The notes under the pieces were generated by a model. The model ran no database searches. It saw only the letters and a list, made by a program, of their open reading frames with translations, and was not told the DNA's origin. Positions 50,263-59,043 of a DNA stretch of 64,000 nt are shown here, piece by piece. The position numbers were made by a program, and so were the translations under genes. Numbering within the stretch: position 1 is the stretch's first letter; each line of letters starts with the position of its first letter. Source of the DNA: Planctomycetota bacterium (GTDB lineage Bacteria; Planctomycetota; Phycisphaerae; Phycisphaerales; UBA1924); assembly GCA_030950285.1 (NCBI GenBank), contig JAUZRR010000012.1, forward strand, positions 62,001 to 126,000, given 5' to 3'.

Positions 50263-51258
50263 TTATTCCCCGCCGGATCCCCCCAGCCGATCGGCCGCGA
50301 GCATCGCGGCCCCGATGAGCCCGGCGTCATCGAGCAGCGTGCTGGCGACCACTTCGACATCCTTGCATTTGGCGGGGAACGCAATCTCGCGGGTCGCGGT
50401 GCGGACCCGCTCGACGAAGGGCTCGCCGATCGCTTCGGTGAGCCCGCCCCCGAGCACAACCTTCTCGAGGCTCAGGAGCGTCACGATGCCCCCGATCGAG
50501 CCGCCGAGCAGCTCGGCGGCATCGTCGACGACCTCCCGCGTCAGCTCGTCGCCGCTGTTGTACGCCGTGGCGAGCGCTCTGCTCTTGACCTTGTCGTAGC
50601 GTTCGTTGGTGATCTCGCTCAGGCTCGAGGTTCGGTTGGCGAGGATCAGCCGCACGATGCGGGTGACCACGGTGGTGCGCGAGCAGTTGTGCTCGACGGT
50701 TCTGGTGCCGGGCGGGTTGCGGGGGAACATCAGCATGTGCCCAAACTCGCCAGCAGTCAGATTGTGCCCGCGGTAGAGCTGTCCATTCAGAATCAGCGCC
50801 CCGCCGATGCCCGTCCCGACCCAGACGCCGAGCACTTCCTTTGCGCCCTGCGCTGCTCCGAGCACCCACTCGCCGTAGATCGCGGCGTTGACGTCGTTGT
50901 CCACGACCGTGGGCACGCCGAAGCGTTCGGTGAGAATCTGCGCCAGAGGCAGGTCGGTCCAACGCAGGTTGACCGCTTCGTGGACCACGCCGGTGTGCGG
51001 ATCGACCGCGCCCGGCGCCCCGATCCCGACGCCGCCGAGGTCTGCGATCCTGACCCCCGCGTCCTCGCAGGCCCGCTCGACCGCGGTGCACAGGCGGTCG
51101 ATGATCGCATCGAACCCGTCGGCAGCCTTGGTTTTCTGGCGGTAGGTGCCGAGGATCGCGCCGGCCGCGCCGGTCTCGCGGGCGTCGGCGCGCACGACAC
51201 CGACCTGCATGTTGGTGCCGCCGAGGTCTATGCCGACAATCGGCTGTTGCGTCGTCAT
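50263..51258 (-). CDS. ROK-family sugar kinase, glucokinase-like
   Basis: Phosphorylates a hexose (probably glucose) using ATP. The 331 residues show IVGIDLGGTNMQVGVV at the start, VVDNDVNAAIYGEW, VWVGTGIGGALILNGQ and a C-terminal EKVVLGGGLTE. AGGGAG is eight bases before the ATG. The conserved ROK zinc motif (CxCGxxGCxE) is not seen; its place reads GTRTVEHNCSRTTVV with a single cysteine. Other ROK proteins without the motif exist, so function is still likely. Confidence 0.88.
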   Translation of the reverse strand: MTTQQPIVGIDLGGTNMQVGVVRADARETGAAGAILGTYRQKTKAADGFDAIIDRLCTAVERACEDAGVRIADLGGVGIGAPGAVDPHTGVVHEAVNLRWTDLPLAQILTERFGVPTVVDNDVNAAIYGEWVLGAAQGAKEVLGVWVGTGIGGALILNGQLYRGHNLTAGEFGHMLMFPRNPPGTRTVEHNCSRTTVVTRIVRLILANRTSSLSEITNERYDKVKSRALATAYNSGDELTREVVDDAAELLGGSIGGIVTLLSLEKVVLGGGLTEAIGEPFVERVRTATREIAFPAKCKDVEVVASTLLDDAGLIGAAMLAADRLGGSGGE

Positions 51259-51320
51259 GGTTCGCTCCCTTGCGTGTGCATCCGTTGCCTGTCGGGTCCG
51301 GCCCGTCCCGAGTGTACCCG

Positions 51321-52259
51321 TCAGCACAGTCTGGTGGTGCGTGCTGCGAGGCTCGGCACCGCGTCGCGCACTGTTGCGGCCATGTGCTGTGCCTCCCCGG
51401 CCTGGGCGACCGCGAACATCGCGCTGCCGCTGCCGGTGATGTGGACCGGACACCCCAGCGCCGCGCTCGCCCGCTGGCGCAGGTCGGTGAGTTGGGGCCG
51501 AACCGCGCACGCCGGCTCGGCAAGATCGTTCCAGAGCGATGCAGCATCAACCGCTCCTGCCCGGGCCAGCGCGAGCACGCGGGGCTCGTCGAGCGTCCCG
51601 GCCTTCCCCGCGCGCACCGCGTCGTCAAACGCCCGGTAGACCGCGCCGGTCGGGCACCCGAACCCCGGCACCATCAGCACCAGCTCGGCGCTGGCTTTGG
51701 GCGTGCGTTCGATGGTCTCGCCAAAGCCGCCCACCACCGCCGGCCGGGGCGGGCCCCCACCGGTACCACTCCCGCTGCCGTTGTCGGTCTGGTCCACAAA
51801 GAACGGCACGTCGCTGCCGAGCGTTGCGCCAAGCTCCTGCAACACCCCGACGCCGAGCCCCAGCCCCCACGCCCGGTCGAGTGCCAGCAGTGTCGCCCCC
51901 GCGTCGGCCGACCCGCCGCCGAGCCCCGCGCCGGTGGGGATGCGCTTGGTCAGCACAATCCGCGTGGGCAGCCGCTGCCCGACCCGATTCTCGACCGCCC
52001 GTAGCGCCCGCCACGCCAGGTCTTGCTCGACCGGCCAGTCGATCAGGCCCGGCCTTGGGGCGTCGGACGCCCACCGGGCGCTCCATGTCGAAACACCCCC
52101 CGGCACCGGCTCGACCAGCACCTCGTCGGCCAGGTCGATCGCGTGCATCCACGTGCTGATCCGGTGCCACCCGCCCCGGGAGGACCCCGCCGGCTCGGGC
52201 TGTGCGAGCGACAGCGCGAGATTTATCTTGGCGTGTGCTGCAATGCGAACCGTCTCCAT
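51321..52259 (-). CDS. ispE: 4-diphosphocytidyl-2-C-methyl-D-erythritol kinase
   Basis: GHMP-family kinase of the non-mevalonate isoprenoid pathway. The 312 residues contain AHAKINLALSL (first motif), PTGAGLGGGSADAGATLLAL (phosphate loop) and HITGSGSAMFAVA (third motif). The ATG at 52259 is supported by TAAGGT seven bases upstream, not by a ribosome site; a GTG ten codons earlier is less good. Divergent from the Nif3-like gene by 32 nt. No other isoprenoid gene is near. Confidence 0.93.
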   Translation of the reverse strand: METVRIAAHAKINLALSLAQPEPAGSSRGGWHRISTWMHAIDLADEVLVEPVPGGVSTWSARWASDAPRPGLIDWPVEQDLAWRALRAVENRVGQRLPTRIVLTKRIPTGAGLGGGSADAGATLLALDRAWGLGLGVGVLQELGATLGSDVPFFVDQTDNGSGSGTGGGPPRPAVVGGFGETIERTPKASAELVLMVPGFGCPTGAVYRAFDDAVRAGKAGTLDEPRVLALARAGAVDAASLWNDLAEPACAVRPQLTDLRQRASAALGCPVHITGSGSAMFAVAQAGEAQHMAATVRDAVPSLAARTTRLC

Positions 52260-52266
52260 GACTACG

Positions 52267-52272
52267 ACCTTA
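52267..52272 (-). promoter_or_regulatory. -10-like TAAGGT before ispE, overlapping a divergent TATCAT
   Basis: Minus TAAGGT ends seven bases before the ispE ATG. Plus-strand TATCAT (52271-52276) overlaps it and precedes the Nif3-like gene with a short leader containing GGAGG. The two promoters would share DNA. Confidence 0.42.
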
Positions 52273-52291
52273 TCATCCCCCGGAGGCACAC

Positions 52292-53458
52292 ATGCTCGTA
52301 CACGATCTCGTCAATGCTATGGACCGAATCGCCCCGCTCCGCTACGCCGAGCCTTGGGACAAGGTCGGGCTCCAGGTCGGGTCGATGGACGCGACGCTCA
52401 CCGGCCCGGTGCTGCTGACTATCGACCTCACCGAGCGCGTCATCGCCGAGGCGGCCGCGATGCACGCCGCCGCGATCGTCAGCTACCACCCGCCGATCTT
52501 CAACCCGCTCGAGGCGGTCACCGACGCGACCCCCAAGCAGCGGATCATCCTGCACGCCGCCCGCGCAGGGATCGCGGTTTATTCACCCCACACCGCCCTC
52601 GACGCGGCACCCGGAGGCATGACCGACTGGCTCTGCGAGGGGCTCAGCGGCGGCGTCAACGACGCGGGCGAGGGCAAGATCGCCGGCGACTGCCGCGCCC
52701 TGCAGCCGCACTCCAACCCCACCGCCCAAAACGACGATACCGCAAAGGCAAAGATCGTCACCTTTGTCCCCGAGGACCACGTCGAGAAAGTCCGCAACGC
52801 GCTGGCCTCAGCGGGTGCCGGGCGTATCGGCGAGTACTCCCTCGTTTCGTTCGAGAGCACCGGCACGGGCACGTTCCTGGGCTCGGCCGCGACCGTGCCC
52901 GTGGTCGGACAAGCGGAACGATTCGAGCGTGTGCCCGAGCGCCGACTGGAAATGATCTGCCCCAAGCCCGCGGTGGCGCTCGCGCTCGAAACCCTCCACC
53001 GATTCCACCCCTACGAGGTGCCCGTCGTCGACGTCTACGAACTCGAACCCCAGCCGGTGCGGAACGCCGGTGCCGGGCGTCGGCTCGTGCTCGATCAACC
53101 CGTCACACCCCGCGAGCTTGGTGCCCGGCTCCGCAGCTTTCTGTGCAACTCGCGCGTGCAGCTCGGGCTTACCGACGACAACGACTCCCCGGTCCGGACC
53201 ATCGGCGTCGTGCCCGGGGCGGGCGAATCGCTCGTCGCGCTGGCGGTACACGAAGGGTGCGAGCTCTTCGTCACCGGCGAGATGCGGCACCACAACGTGC
53301 TGGCCGCGATGCACGACGGCATCCACGTCCTGCTCGCCGGGCACACCAACACCGAACGCGGCTATCTGCCAAGACTGGCAGCAAAGATCACCGAAGAGCT
53401 GCCGGGTGTCGAGGCACGCATCGCTGAGCGTGATCGGGATCCGCTGGTGGTGATGTAG
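52292..53458 (+). CDS. Nif3-like (DUF34) dinuclear metal protein, YqfO type
   Basis: A 388-residue DUF34/Nif3 family protein, which forms hexamers with two metal sites; biochemical role unsettled (GTP cyclohydrolase-related proposals). AEPWDKVGLQVGS opens it; SYHPPIFNPLEAVT and SPHTALDAAPGGMTDWL carry the metal His residues; GHTNTERGYLPRL closes it. An inserted PII-like domain (about residues 150-240, KIVTFVPEDHVEKVRNALAS) is typical of YqfO. GGAGG lies six bases before the ATG. Confidence 0.92.
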   Translation: MLVHDLVNAMDRIAPLRYAEPWDKVGLQVGSMDATLTGPVLLTIDLTERVIAEAAAMHAAAIVSYHPPIFNPLEAVTDATPKQRIILHAARAGIAVYSPHTALDAAPGGMTDWLCEGLSGGVNDAGEGKIAGDCRALQPHSNPTAQNDDTAKAKIVTFVPEDHVEKVRNALASAGAGRIGEYSLVSFESTGTGTFLGSAATVPVVGQAERFERVPERRLEMICPKPAVALALETLHRFHPYEVPVVDVYELEPQPVRNAGAGRRLVLDQPVTPRELGARLRSFLCNSRVQLGLTDDNDSPVRTIGVVPGAGESLVALAVHEGCELFVTGEMRHHNVLAAMHDGIHVLLAGHTNTERGYLPRLAAKITEELPGVEARIAERDRDPLVVM

Positions 53459-53500
53459 CGCATCCCGCGTTGGTGTGCTGCGGACTTGACGGCGGTTGTT

Positions 53501-53608
53501 GTCCCCTCGCTTGCGCGAGGGGCTCGACCGCAAGACGTTTCCACAAAACAGAGCCCCTCGCGCACGCGCGGGTACACGCCATAGAGCCCCTCGCGCAAGC
53601 GAAGGAAC
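53501..53608. repeat. Hairpin-repeat triple, copy 8
   Basis: Left arm 53501-53525 and two inverted right arms, 53551-53575 and 53584-53608. The two right arms have lost part of their stem pairing. Between convergent genes: 42 nt past the Nif3-like stop and 22 nt before the phosphatase stop. Confidence 0.92.
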
Positions 53609-53630
53609 ACGCCGACACCGACCGCGCGCC

Positions 53631-55157
53631 TCACCCCGCCGCCGATGCCTCGGGCTCCGGCATCGTGATGACCAGCGACACCTCGTCCACGTACCCGTCG
53701 TTGCCCGCGCCCGACCCACGGACACACTCGATCTCGACCTCCGCCCACCGCGCCATGCTCGGCGGCGTGCCCGTCGTCTCGCGACGGAAGAGCCCGGTCT
53801 GGTTCTCCCGCTCGCCCGCGGTCACCGGACCAAGCCGCGACACGTCGAGCAACTGCATGTCCCGATCAAGCCAGCGCACCCGCACCGTCGCGCGATCACC
53901 CTGCGTGGCGTACCCGCCGAGATACGCCGAGAGGGTGAACACCGCTCTGGTCGAATCGACCGCCTCGGCGAGCGGCGAGAGGTCGATCCGCTGGGTCGCG
54001 GTGCTGCTCTCGCTCGCGCCGCCACAGAAAAAGTTCCGCCCGCGATGGCTCGGCCCCGGGTCGGTCTCGCTCGGATAGCCGTCGGAAGAGCCGTACTCGA
54101 TGACCGTCACCCCGTAGGGCCCGGGGCTGTTCCACCCGGCGAGGTTCTGATGGATGTGCTGATCGTGCATCCCCCGGTCCATCTCGGCCCCGCTGTTGTA
54201 GACCAGGTTGGCCCCCAGCGCCACCTCGACCGATTCGGGAAAGTGCAGCCCGACCACCCGCCCGTCGAGCTGCATCTCGGGCGTGATCGGAACCCCCATG
54301 TGCGCCAGTGCGGTGGTGACGCCATCGACATTCCGCGGTGCCGGGAACGGCTCGGCCTGCACCACGTCGCGCCCGCTCACCAGGAACGGGATCGTCCGCT
54401 TCTCCGGCGTGTTGCCCGAGTGCCCCTTGTCCATCGACCCGCCGTGGTCGGTCGTCAGGATCACCAGCCAGTTCTCATCGAGAATCTCGGCGCGGCTGCG
54501 CATCGCGTCGAGCACCTGCCCCACCAGCCCGTCGGCGACCGAGATCGCTTCGAGATAGTCGTGCTGTTCGGGGTGAAACCCGTGCGCGTGCCCGGCGTTG
54601 TCCACGTCCGCGATATAGAGAAACATCGCGTCGACATCGGTATCGGGATAGTCCGGGTGCGTCCCGGCAAGCAACGCCGCGGCCGCAGCAGCGGCTTTCT
54701 GGTCGCCGCCCTCGGAATACTCGTAGAAAATATCGATATCCGCACCCGTCGGCTGAAACTTGTAGATCGCGTCCCAGGTCGTGATCCGCACCGTGTTCCA
54801 CTCGGGGTTGTGCCGTTCGAGCCGCTCGAAGAGGTCGGGATAGTCCGCCAGCGAGCTGCGGCGGTAGTCGTTGGTGGTCACGGTGTGCCTGTCGCGGTGG
54901 ACGCCATGGAGGATGGTCGACCAGTTCGGGCCGCTGAAGGTCAGGTCTTCGCAACGGGCGTTGGTCGAGAGCACCCCCCGCTCGATGAGTGAGTCGATCG
55001 CGGGGGTGTCGGCCGCGAGCAGCGCATCGGGGCGCACGCCGTCGATCCCGATGAAGAGCAGCTTGGGCGCCCCCTGGGCTGCGCACGCCGAGGCCGTCAC
55101 AGCCACAGCAAGCCACGACAGAAGATGATGGAAACGGCGGTGAGATTCGACGGGCAT
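53631..55157 (-). CDS. Exported alkaline phosphatase superfamily phosphodiesterase
   Basis: Nucleotide pyrophosphatase/phosphodiesterase-like enzyme of 508 residues with a signal peptide (LSWLAVAVTASACA). Metal and nucleophile motifs: LLFIGIDGVRPDALL, FSGPNWSTILHGVHRDRH (T nucleophile in NWST), YIADVDNAGHAHG, ILTTDHGGSMDKGH. The C-terminal 150 residues form a beta-sandwich-like domain (YLGGYATQGDRATVRVRWLD) like those binding polysaccharide. AAGGA seven bases before the ATG. Substrate (phosphonate, lipid or nucleotide) unknown. Confidence 0.9.
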   Translation of the reverse strand: MPVESHRRFHHLLSWLAVAVTASACAAQGAPKLLFIGIDGVRPDALLAADTPAIDSLIERGVLSTNARCEDLTFSGPNWSTILHGVHRDRHTVTTNDYRRSSLADYPDLFERLERHNPEWNTVRITTWDAIYKFQPTGADIDIFYEYSEGGDQKAAAAAAALLAGTHPDYPDTDVDAMFLYIADVDNAGHAHGFHPEQHDYLEAISVADGLVGQVLDAMRSRAEILDENWLVILTTDHGGSMDKGHSGNTPEKRTIPFLVSGRDVVQAEPFPAPRNVDGVTTALAHMGVPITPEMQLDGRVVGLHFPESVEVALGANLVYNSGAEMDRGMHDQHIHQNLAGWNSPGPYGVTVIEYGSSDGYPSETDPGPSHRGRNFFCGGASESSTATQRIDLSPLAEAVDSTRAVFTLSAYLGGYATQGDRATVRVRWLDRDMQLLDVSRLGPVTAGERENQTGLFRRETTGTPPSMARWAEVEIECVRGSGAGNDGYVDEVSLVITMPEPEASAAG

Positions 55158-55572
55158 GGACAATCCTTCATGTGCTTGTGCCGAGCGGGGCAAGCCGCGA
55201 TCGACAGACCAACCCTCCGCGATGCGCGTCATGATACCCGCTCTCCGGGAGAGCAAACCATGGATAATACTGGGTTTGGCAGAGAAAGCAGCCAGAAATG
55301 GCGCAGAGTGATCCTTCCGCCTTGACGCCGGGCCGGGCTTGCGGGACACTCTGCCCCCGGCCCGGGTCTCCCGGATCCGGGGCGGCCGGTCAGGCGTATG
55401 GCCGGACGAGGCCGACGGTGGGTCGGCCGGGGCGCGCTGATTGCGCCCCTACGCTCTCGGCAACGTGCCGAGCGGCGCGATCACTCGCAGCGTGCAGGAC
55501 GGCCGCGTGCCTCCCGGCTGCGAATCGACATGACAGCAAACCAGGACTTGGGTCTAAAGCGGAGAGTGCACG
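55158..55572. other. 415-nt divergent gap with a GC inverted repeat
   Basis: Between the phosphatase (minus) and the BRCT-like protein (plus). CCGGGCCGGG (55328-55337) can pair with CCCGGCCCGG (55356-55365). No gene is convincing in either strand; the promoters of both genes must lie here. Confidence 0.5.
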
Positions 55573-57006
55573 ATGGCAGGACGAGGCAGCACCGGGGTCG
55601 GCATCATGGTGACAATCACCGTTCTCGGCTTGCTGAGCTTGGGACTGTTCGTGAGCACGATCGTGTTCTACGGCAATCTCAACAAAGCCGAGGGCGAACT
55701 CGCCGCGGCCCAGCAAGGGCTCAGCGAATACATCAACGCCCAGGAACGCCAGGACCCGCGCATCTCGACGATCGCCGATGCTGCGCGATCGGAAGGCAAA
55801 ACCGTCGTCGGCTATCTCCACGACGACCTCCGCCAGGCGGTCGCCACCATCACCAGCCGCGCCGACCGAGGCACATTCGCCAACGCCAAAGCCCGGCTCG
55901 ACGGCGTGCAGCTCGACGGCATCGCCGCGGCGACCGGATGGAGCGGACAAGGCACCCCCCCGAGCCTCGGACAGCTCACCAGCAGCAGTTCGTTTGAGGA
56001 TCTGCTCCGCCAGGTCGACGGCAACATCGAGCTGCTCAACAGCCGCATCACCTCGGCCGAGACCGCGAAGAATGTCGCCGAGAACGACCTCCGCAACGAG
56101 CAGGACCGCAGCCAGGCCCGCGACGCCCAGCATCGCCAGACCCTCGCGGCAATCAACGACGAGCTCGCGCTCTACCGCTCCGAGGTCGAGCAGTACCGCA
56201 CCGGGATCGATCAGCACCGCACCGATCTGGACGGCCACGTCGCCAGCATCAGAGCCGCCGCAGAGTCAAAAGAAGAGCAACTGCTCGACCGGATCGCCTC
56301 GCTCGAAGAGAAGTCGCTCGACCTGCTTGACCAGATCGACCGCCTCCGCGGCGACCGCAAGGACGACCTGCTCGAGGGTCGCCCCGAAGAATCGCTCGTC
56401 GACGGCCGCGTCGTCGCGGTTGATCCCGCCGAACGCACCGCCACCATCGACCTGGGCAGCGACGACAAAATCCGCGTCGGCCTGACCTTCGCGGTCTACG
56501 AAGAGCCCTCCGCGATCCGCCCCGACGCCGACGGCAACTACCCGCGTGGCAAGGCATCGCTCGAGGTCATCCGCATCAACGACATGTCCGCGATCTGCCG
56601 CGTCACCAGCGAGCGGGCGGGCAACCCCGTCGTCAAGGGTGACGTCCTCGCCAACGCCGTCTACGACCCCAAAAAGATCTACAAGTTCATGGTGGTCGGC
56701 AACTTCGACGTCAACCGCGACGGGATTGCCACCGAAGCCGAACGCATCGCGATCGCCGCCCTCATCGGCGAGTGGGGCGGCGTGGTCTCCGACGAGCTGT
56801 CCGGCGATGTCGACTTCCTCGTGATGGGTGCCCGCCCGACCCTGCCGCCCCCGCCGCCCTTGGACGCCCCGATCCCCGTGGTCGAGCAGTTTGTCCAGGC
56901 CCAGCAGGTGATCGCACGGTACGACGAGCTGTTCCAGCAGGCGGCTGCCACGTCGCTGCCCGTCCTCAACCAGAACCGCCTGCGGACCCTCATCGGCGGG
57001 CTCTGA
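55573..57006 (+). CDS. Membrane-anchored coiled-coil protein with BRCT-like C-terminus
   Basis: A 477-residue protein: N-terminal helix (IMVTITVLGLLSLGLFVSTI, 11-30), long coiled coil to about 275 (NAEND-type heptads; LLNSRITSAETAKNVAENDL), a beta-rich middle (VDGRVVAVDPAERTATIDLG), then YKFMVVGNFDVNRDGIATEA to DVDFLVMGARP (about 375-415), which has the F-x-V-x-G, GG and W-like pattern of BRCT domains. The tail is Pro-rich. GGAGAG precedes the ATG. Such an arrangement I do not know in characterised proteins. Its gene leads the 55573-59891 plus-strand run. Confidence 0.75.
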   Translation: MAGRGSTGVGIMVTITVLGLLSLGLFVSTIVFYGNLNKAEGELAAAQQGLSEYINAQERQDPRISTIADAARSEGKTVVGYLHDDLRQAVATITSRADRGTFANAKARLDGVQLDGIAAATGWSGQGTPPSLGQLTSSSSFEDLLRQVDGNIELLNSRITSAETAKNVAENDLRNEQDRSQARDAQHRQTLAAINDELALYRSEVEQYRTGIDQHRTDLDGHVASIRAAAESKEEQLLDRIASLEEKSLDLLDQIDRLRGDRKDDLLEGRPEESLVDGRVVAVDPAERTATIDLGSDDKIRVGLTFAVYEEPSAIRPDADGNYPRGKASLEVIRINDMSAICRVTSERAGNPVVKGDVLANAVYDPKKIYKFMVVGNFDVNRDGIATEAERIAIAALIGEWGGVVSDELSGDVDFLVMGARPTLPPPPPLDAPIPVVEQFVQAQQVIARYDELFQQAAATSLPVLNQNRLRTLIGGL

Positions 57007-57037
57007 TTCCTCTCACGCTGCTCTTTGGAGGCACCCC

Positions 57038-58153
57038 GTGGGGGCCAAGCTCCCTCAGGCGTTCCATACACCGATGTTCTGGCTGTTGCGCAGCGGGCTG
57101 TCGTTGCCGCTCTTGGCCGGTCCGCGCCCGTCGCTCGAAGTCGCTCGCACACTCGGGCGCACCTTCGCCCAGCTGCCCAGCAACCGCAAAAGGATCGAAC
57201 GGGCCTCCGGGCACCTCGAGCTGGCGTGTCCCCATTTCTCAGCCGAAGAGCGCCGCGAGCACGCGATCCGGTCGTATGAACACCTCTTCATGCTGGGTGT
57301 CGAGATCGTCTTCGCCCCCCGGCTGATGAACGAGGACGCCTGGACCCGCCACATCGAGCTCGACAACATCGCCAGTTGCATGCAGGCGGTCTTTGCCGAC
57401 CGACCCGCGATCATGATCACCGGGCACTGCGGCAACTGGGAGCTCACCGCCTACACCCTCGCGCTGCTCGGCTTCCCCATGCACGCGGTCTACCGCCCGC
57501 TCGACAACAAACCGGTCGACCAGTGGGTCCGCAGCACCCGAGGCCGCCGCGGGCTGGTGCTGCTCGACAAGTTCGGCGCGGTCCGTGCCATCCCCCCCCT
57601 CCTCGAAGCCCGCTCGCCAGTGGGCTTTGTCGCCGACCAGAACGCCGGCGATCGCGGGCTCTTCGTCCCCTTCTTCGGCCGCCTCGCCAGCACCTACAAG
57701 TCGATCGGCATCGCCGCCTACCAGCACCGGGCCTCGATCATCGTCGGGCAGGCCCGCCGGCTCGGGTGGAACGCCCGCGACGACCGCGCGGTCAAGGACG
57801 GGTTTGCCGCGCCCAACTCCGGCAGCAGCATCCGCTACCGCATCGAGATCGAGGACGTCTTTCACCCCGAAGACTGGGAGAACCAGCCCGACCCGCTCTA
57901 CTACATCGCCGCGAGATACCGCCGCGGGCTCGAACGGCTGATCCTCCGAGCGCCCGAACAGTACCTCTGGATGCACCGGATGTGGAAGAGCAGACCCAGG
58001 CACGAACGCCTCAACCGCCCCTTCCCCGATACCCTCCGGCGGAAGCTCGAATCGCTCCCCTGGATGACCCAGACCGAAATCGAACAGATCGTGAACCGCT
58101 CGGAAATGGACCGGGCGTACCTCGCCGAGAACAAACTCACCCGGCTGCCATAA
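57038..58153 (+). CDS. LpxL/HtrB-like acyltransferase
   Basis: Lysophospholipid or lipid A-type acyltransferase of 371 residues. MITGHCGNWELTAYTLALLG carries the H-x4-E catalytic pair (H130, E135); AVYRPLDNKPVDQWV, VGFVADQNAGDRGLFVPFFG and QYLWMHRMWKSRP match the HtrB family. It transfers a secondary acyl chain, perhaps to a lipid A-like molecule. GTG start with GGAGG eight bases upstream. Follows the 55573 gene by 31 nt, so may be co-transcribed. Confidence 0.87.
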   Translation: MGAKLPQAFHTPMFWLLRSGLSLPLLAGPRPSLEVARTLGRTFAQLPSNRKRIERASGHLELACPHFSAEERREHAIRSYEHLFMLGVEIVFAPRLMNEDAWTRHIELDNIASCMQAVFADRPAIMITGHCGNWELTAYTLALLGFPMHAVYRPLDNKPVDQWVRSTRGRRGLVLLDKFGAVRAIPPLLEARSPVGFVADQNAGDRGLFVPFFGRLASTYKSIGIAAYQHRASIIVGQARRLGWNARDDRAVKDGFAAPNSGSSIRYRIEIEDVFHPEDWENQPDPLYYIAARYRRGLERLILRAPEQYLWMHRMWKSRPRHERLNRPFPDTLRRKLESLPWMTQTEIEQIVNRSEMDRAYLAENKLTRLP

Positions 58154-58248
58154 ACTCCCGAGGACAGGATCGCGCCGGCGGCACCGGCTCAACACACACC
58201 GCGACGCTGCCCAAAGCAGCAACCGCCCAGAGGCAAGAGCCCAAACCC

Positions 58249-58683
58249 ATGAACGAACCACCCGCCGGCCGACTCGATGATGTCCGCGTGCTGATCGTCG
58301 ACGACGACCAGGACGTGCTCGAATCCATGCAGGCCGCGTTCCAGGCCGAGGGCGCACTCACCCTCGCGGTCGGCGACGGCAACTCGGCCGTCGACGCCTG
58401 CAACGACGACCCGCCGCCCGATCTGGTCATCCTCGACATGATGCTGCCCGGGCGCTCGGGCTTTCTCGCCCTCGAACGCATCAAGGGCAACGAGGACAGC
58501 CCCGCCGTCATCATGGTCACCGCCAACGAAGGCAAACGGCACCAGGCGTACGCCGAGAGCCTCGGCGTGGACGGCTACATGCTCAAGCCCATCCCGCTCA
58601 CCCGTCTGCTCGACGCTGCGGTCGCCGTGATGAACGCCCGCGACGAAGAAGACAACGATGATGCCGACGGGAACGAGGACTAA
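58249..58683 (+). CDS. Single-domain response regulator
   Basis: CheY-like receiver of 144 residues without output domain. VRVLIVDDDQDVLESM holds the acidic pocket (D18-D20), LVILDMMLPGRSGFLAL the phospho-acceptor D63, VIMVTANEGKRHQ the switch Thr, and YMLKPIPL the Lys. The C-terminal tail is acidic (DEEDNDDADGNED). A longer frame back to 57376 is a shadow of the acyltransferase gene. No histidine kinase is nearby. Weak ribosome site. Confidence 0.87.
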   Translation: MNEPPAGRLDDVRVLIVDDDQDVLESMQAAFQAEGALTLAVGDGNSAVDACNDDPPPDLVILDMMLPGRSGFLALERIKGNEDSPAVIMVTANEGKRHQAYAESLGVDGYMLKPIPLTRLLDAAVAVMNARDEEDNDDADGNED

Positions 58684-58687
58684 CCCC

Positions 58688-59011
58688 GTGGCAAAGCGCA
58701 GCCGAATGATGGTCCTCAGCAGACGCTCCGAGCAGGGAGACGAGCCCGAACCCCTGGGCACGATCGAAGAGATCAAAGACATGCTCGCCGTCTTCAACAC
58801 CGCGCCCGACGACAGCACCAACAACTCGCTCGGCCTCGAACGCCTCCACGGCCCCGGGTTCGTCCTCGACCTGCCCACCAGCATCGACAAACCGATGCAG
58901 ATGATGGCATCAGTCAACGACGCCGAAACCGCCTGGCCGGTGCTCAGCCGCATCTGCCGAAACCTGACGTGGTCGATGACCGACGGGGAGACGGGGCAGA
59001 CGTTTATCTGA
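58688..59011 (+). CDS. Small conserved-looking hypothetical protein
   Basis: A 107-residue soluble protein with no recognised domain. Notable segment: TIEEIKDMLAVFNTAPDDST, then LERLHGPGFVLDLPTSIDKP and VLSRICRNLTWSMTDGETGQ. GTG start at 58688, four bases after the receiver stop, with GAGGAC as ribosome site overlapping that stop. The tight spacing suggests one unit with the receiver. Confidence 0.65.
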   Translation: MAKRSRMMVLSRRSEQGDEPEPLGTIEEIKDMLAVFNTAPDDSTNNSLGLERLHGPGFVLDLPTSIDKPMQMMASVNDAETAWPVLSRICRNLTWSMTDGETGQTFI

Positions 59012-59032
59012 CCGACCCCCACCTCGCCCGCA

Positions 59033-59038
59033 TACCCT
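59033..59038 (+). promoter_or_regulatory. -10-like TACCCT before the FmdB-like gene
   Basis: TACCCT ends five bases before the ATG at 59044, with no Shine-Dalgarno between. Confidence 0.38.
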
Positions 59039-59043
59039 CCCCC

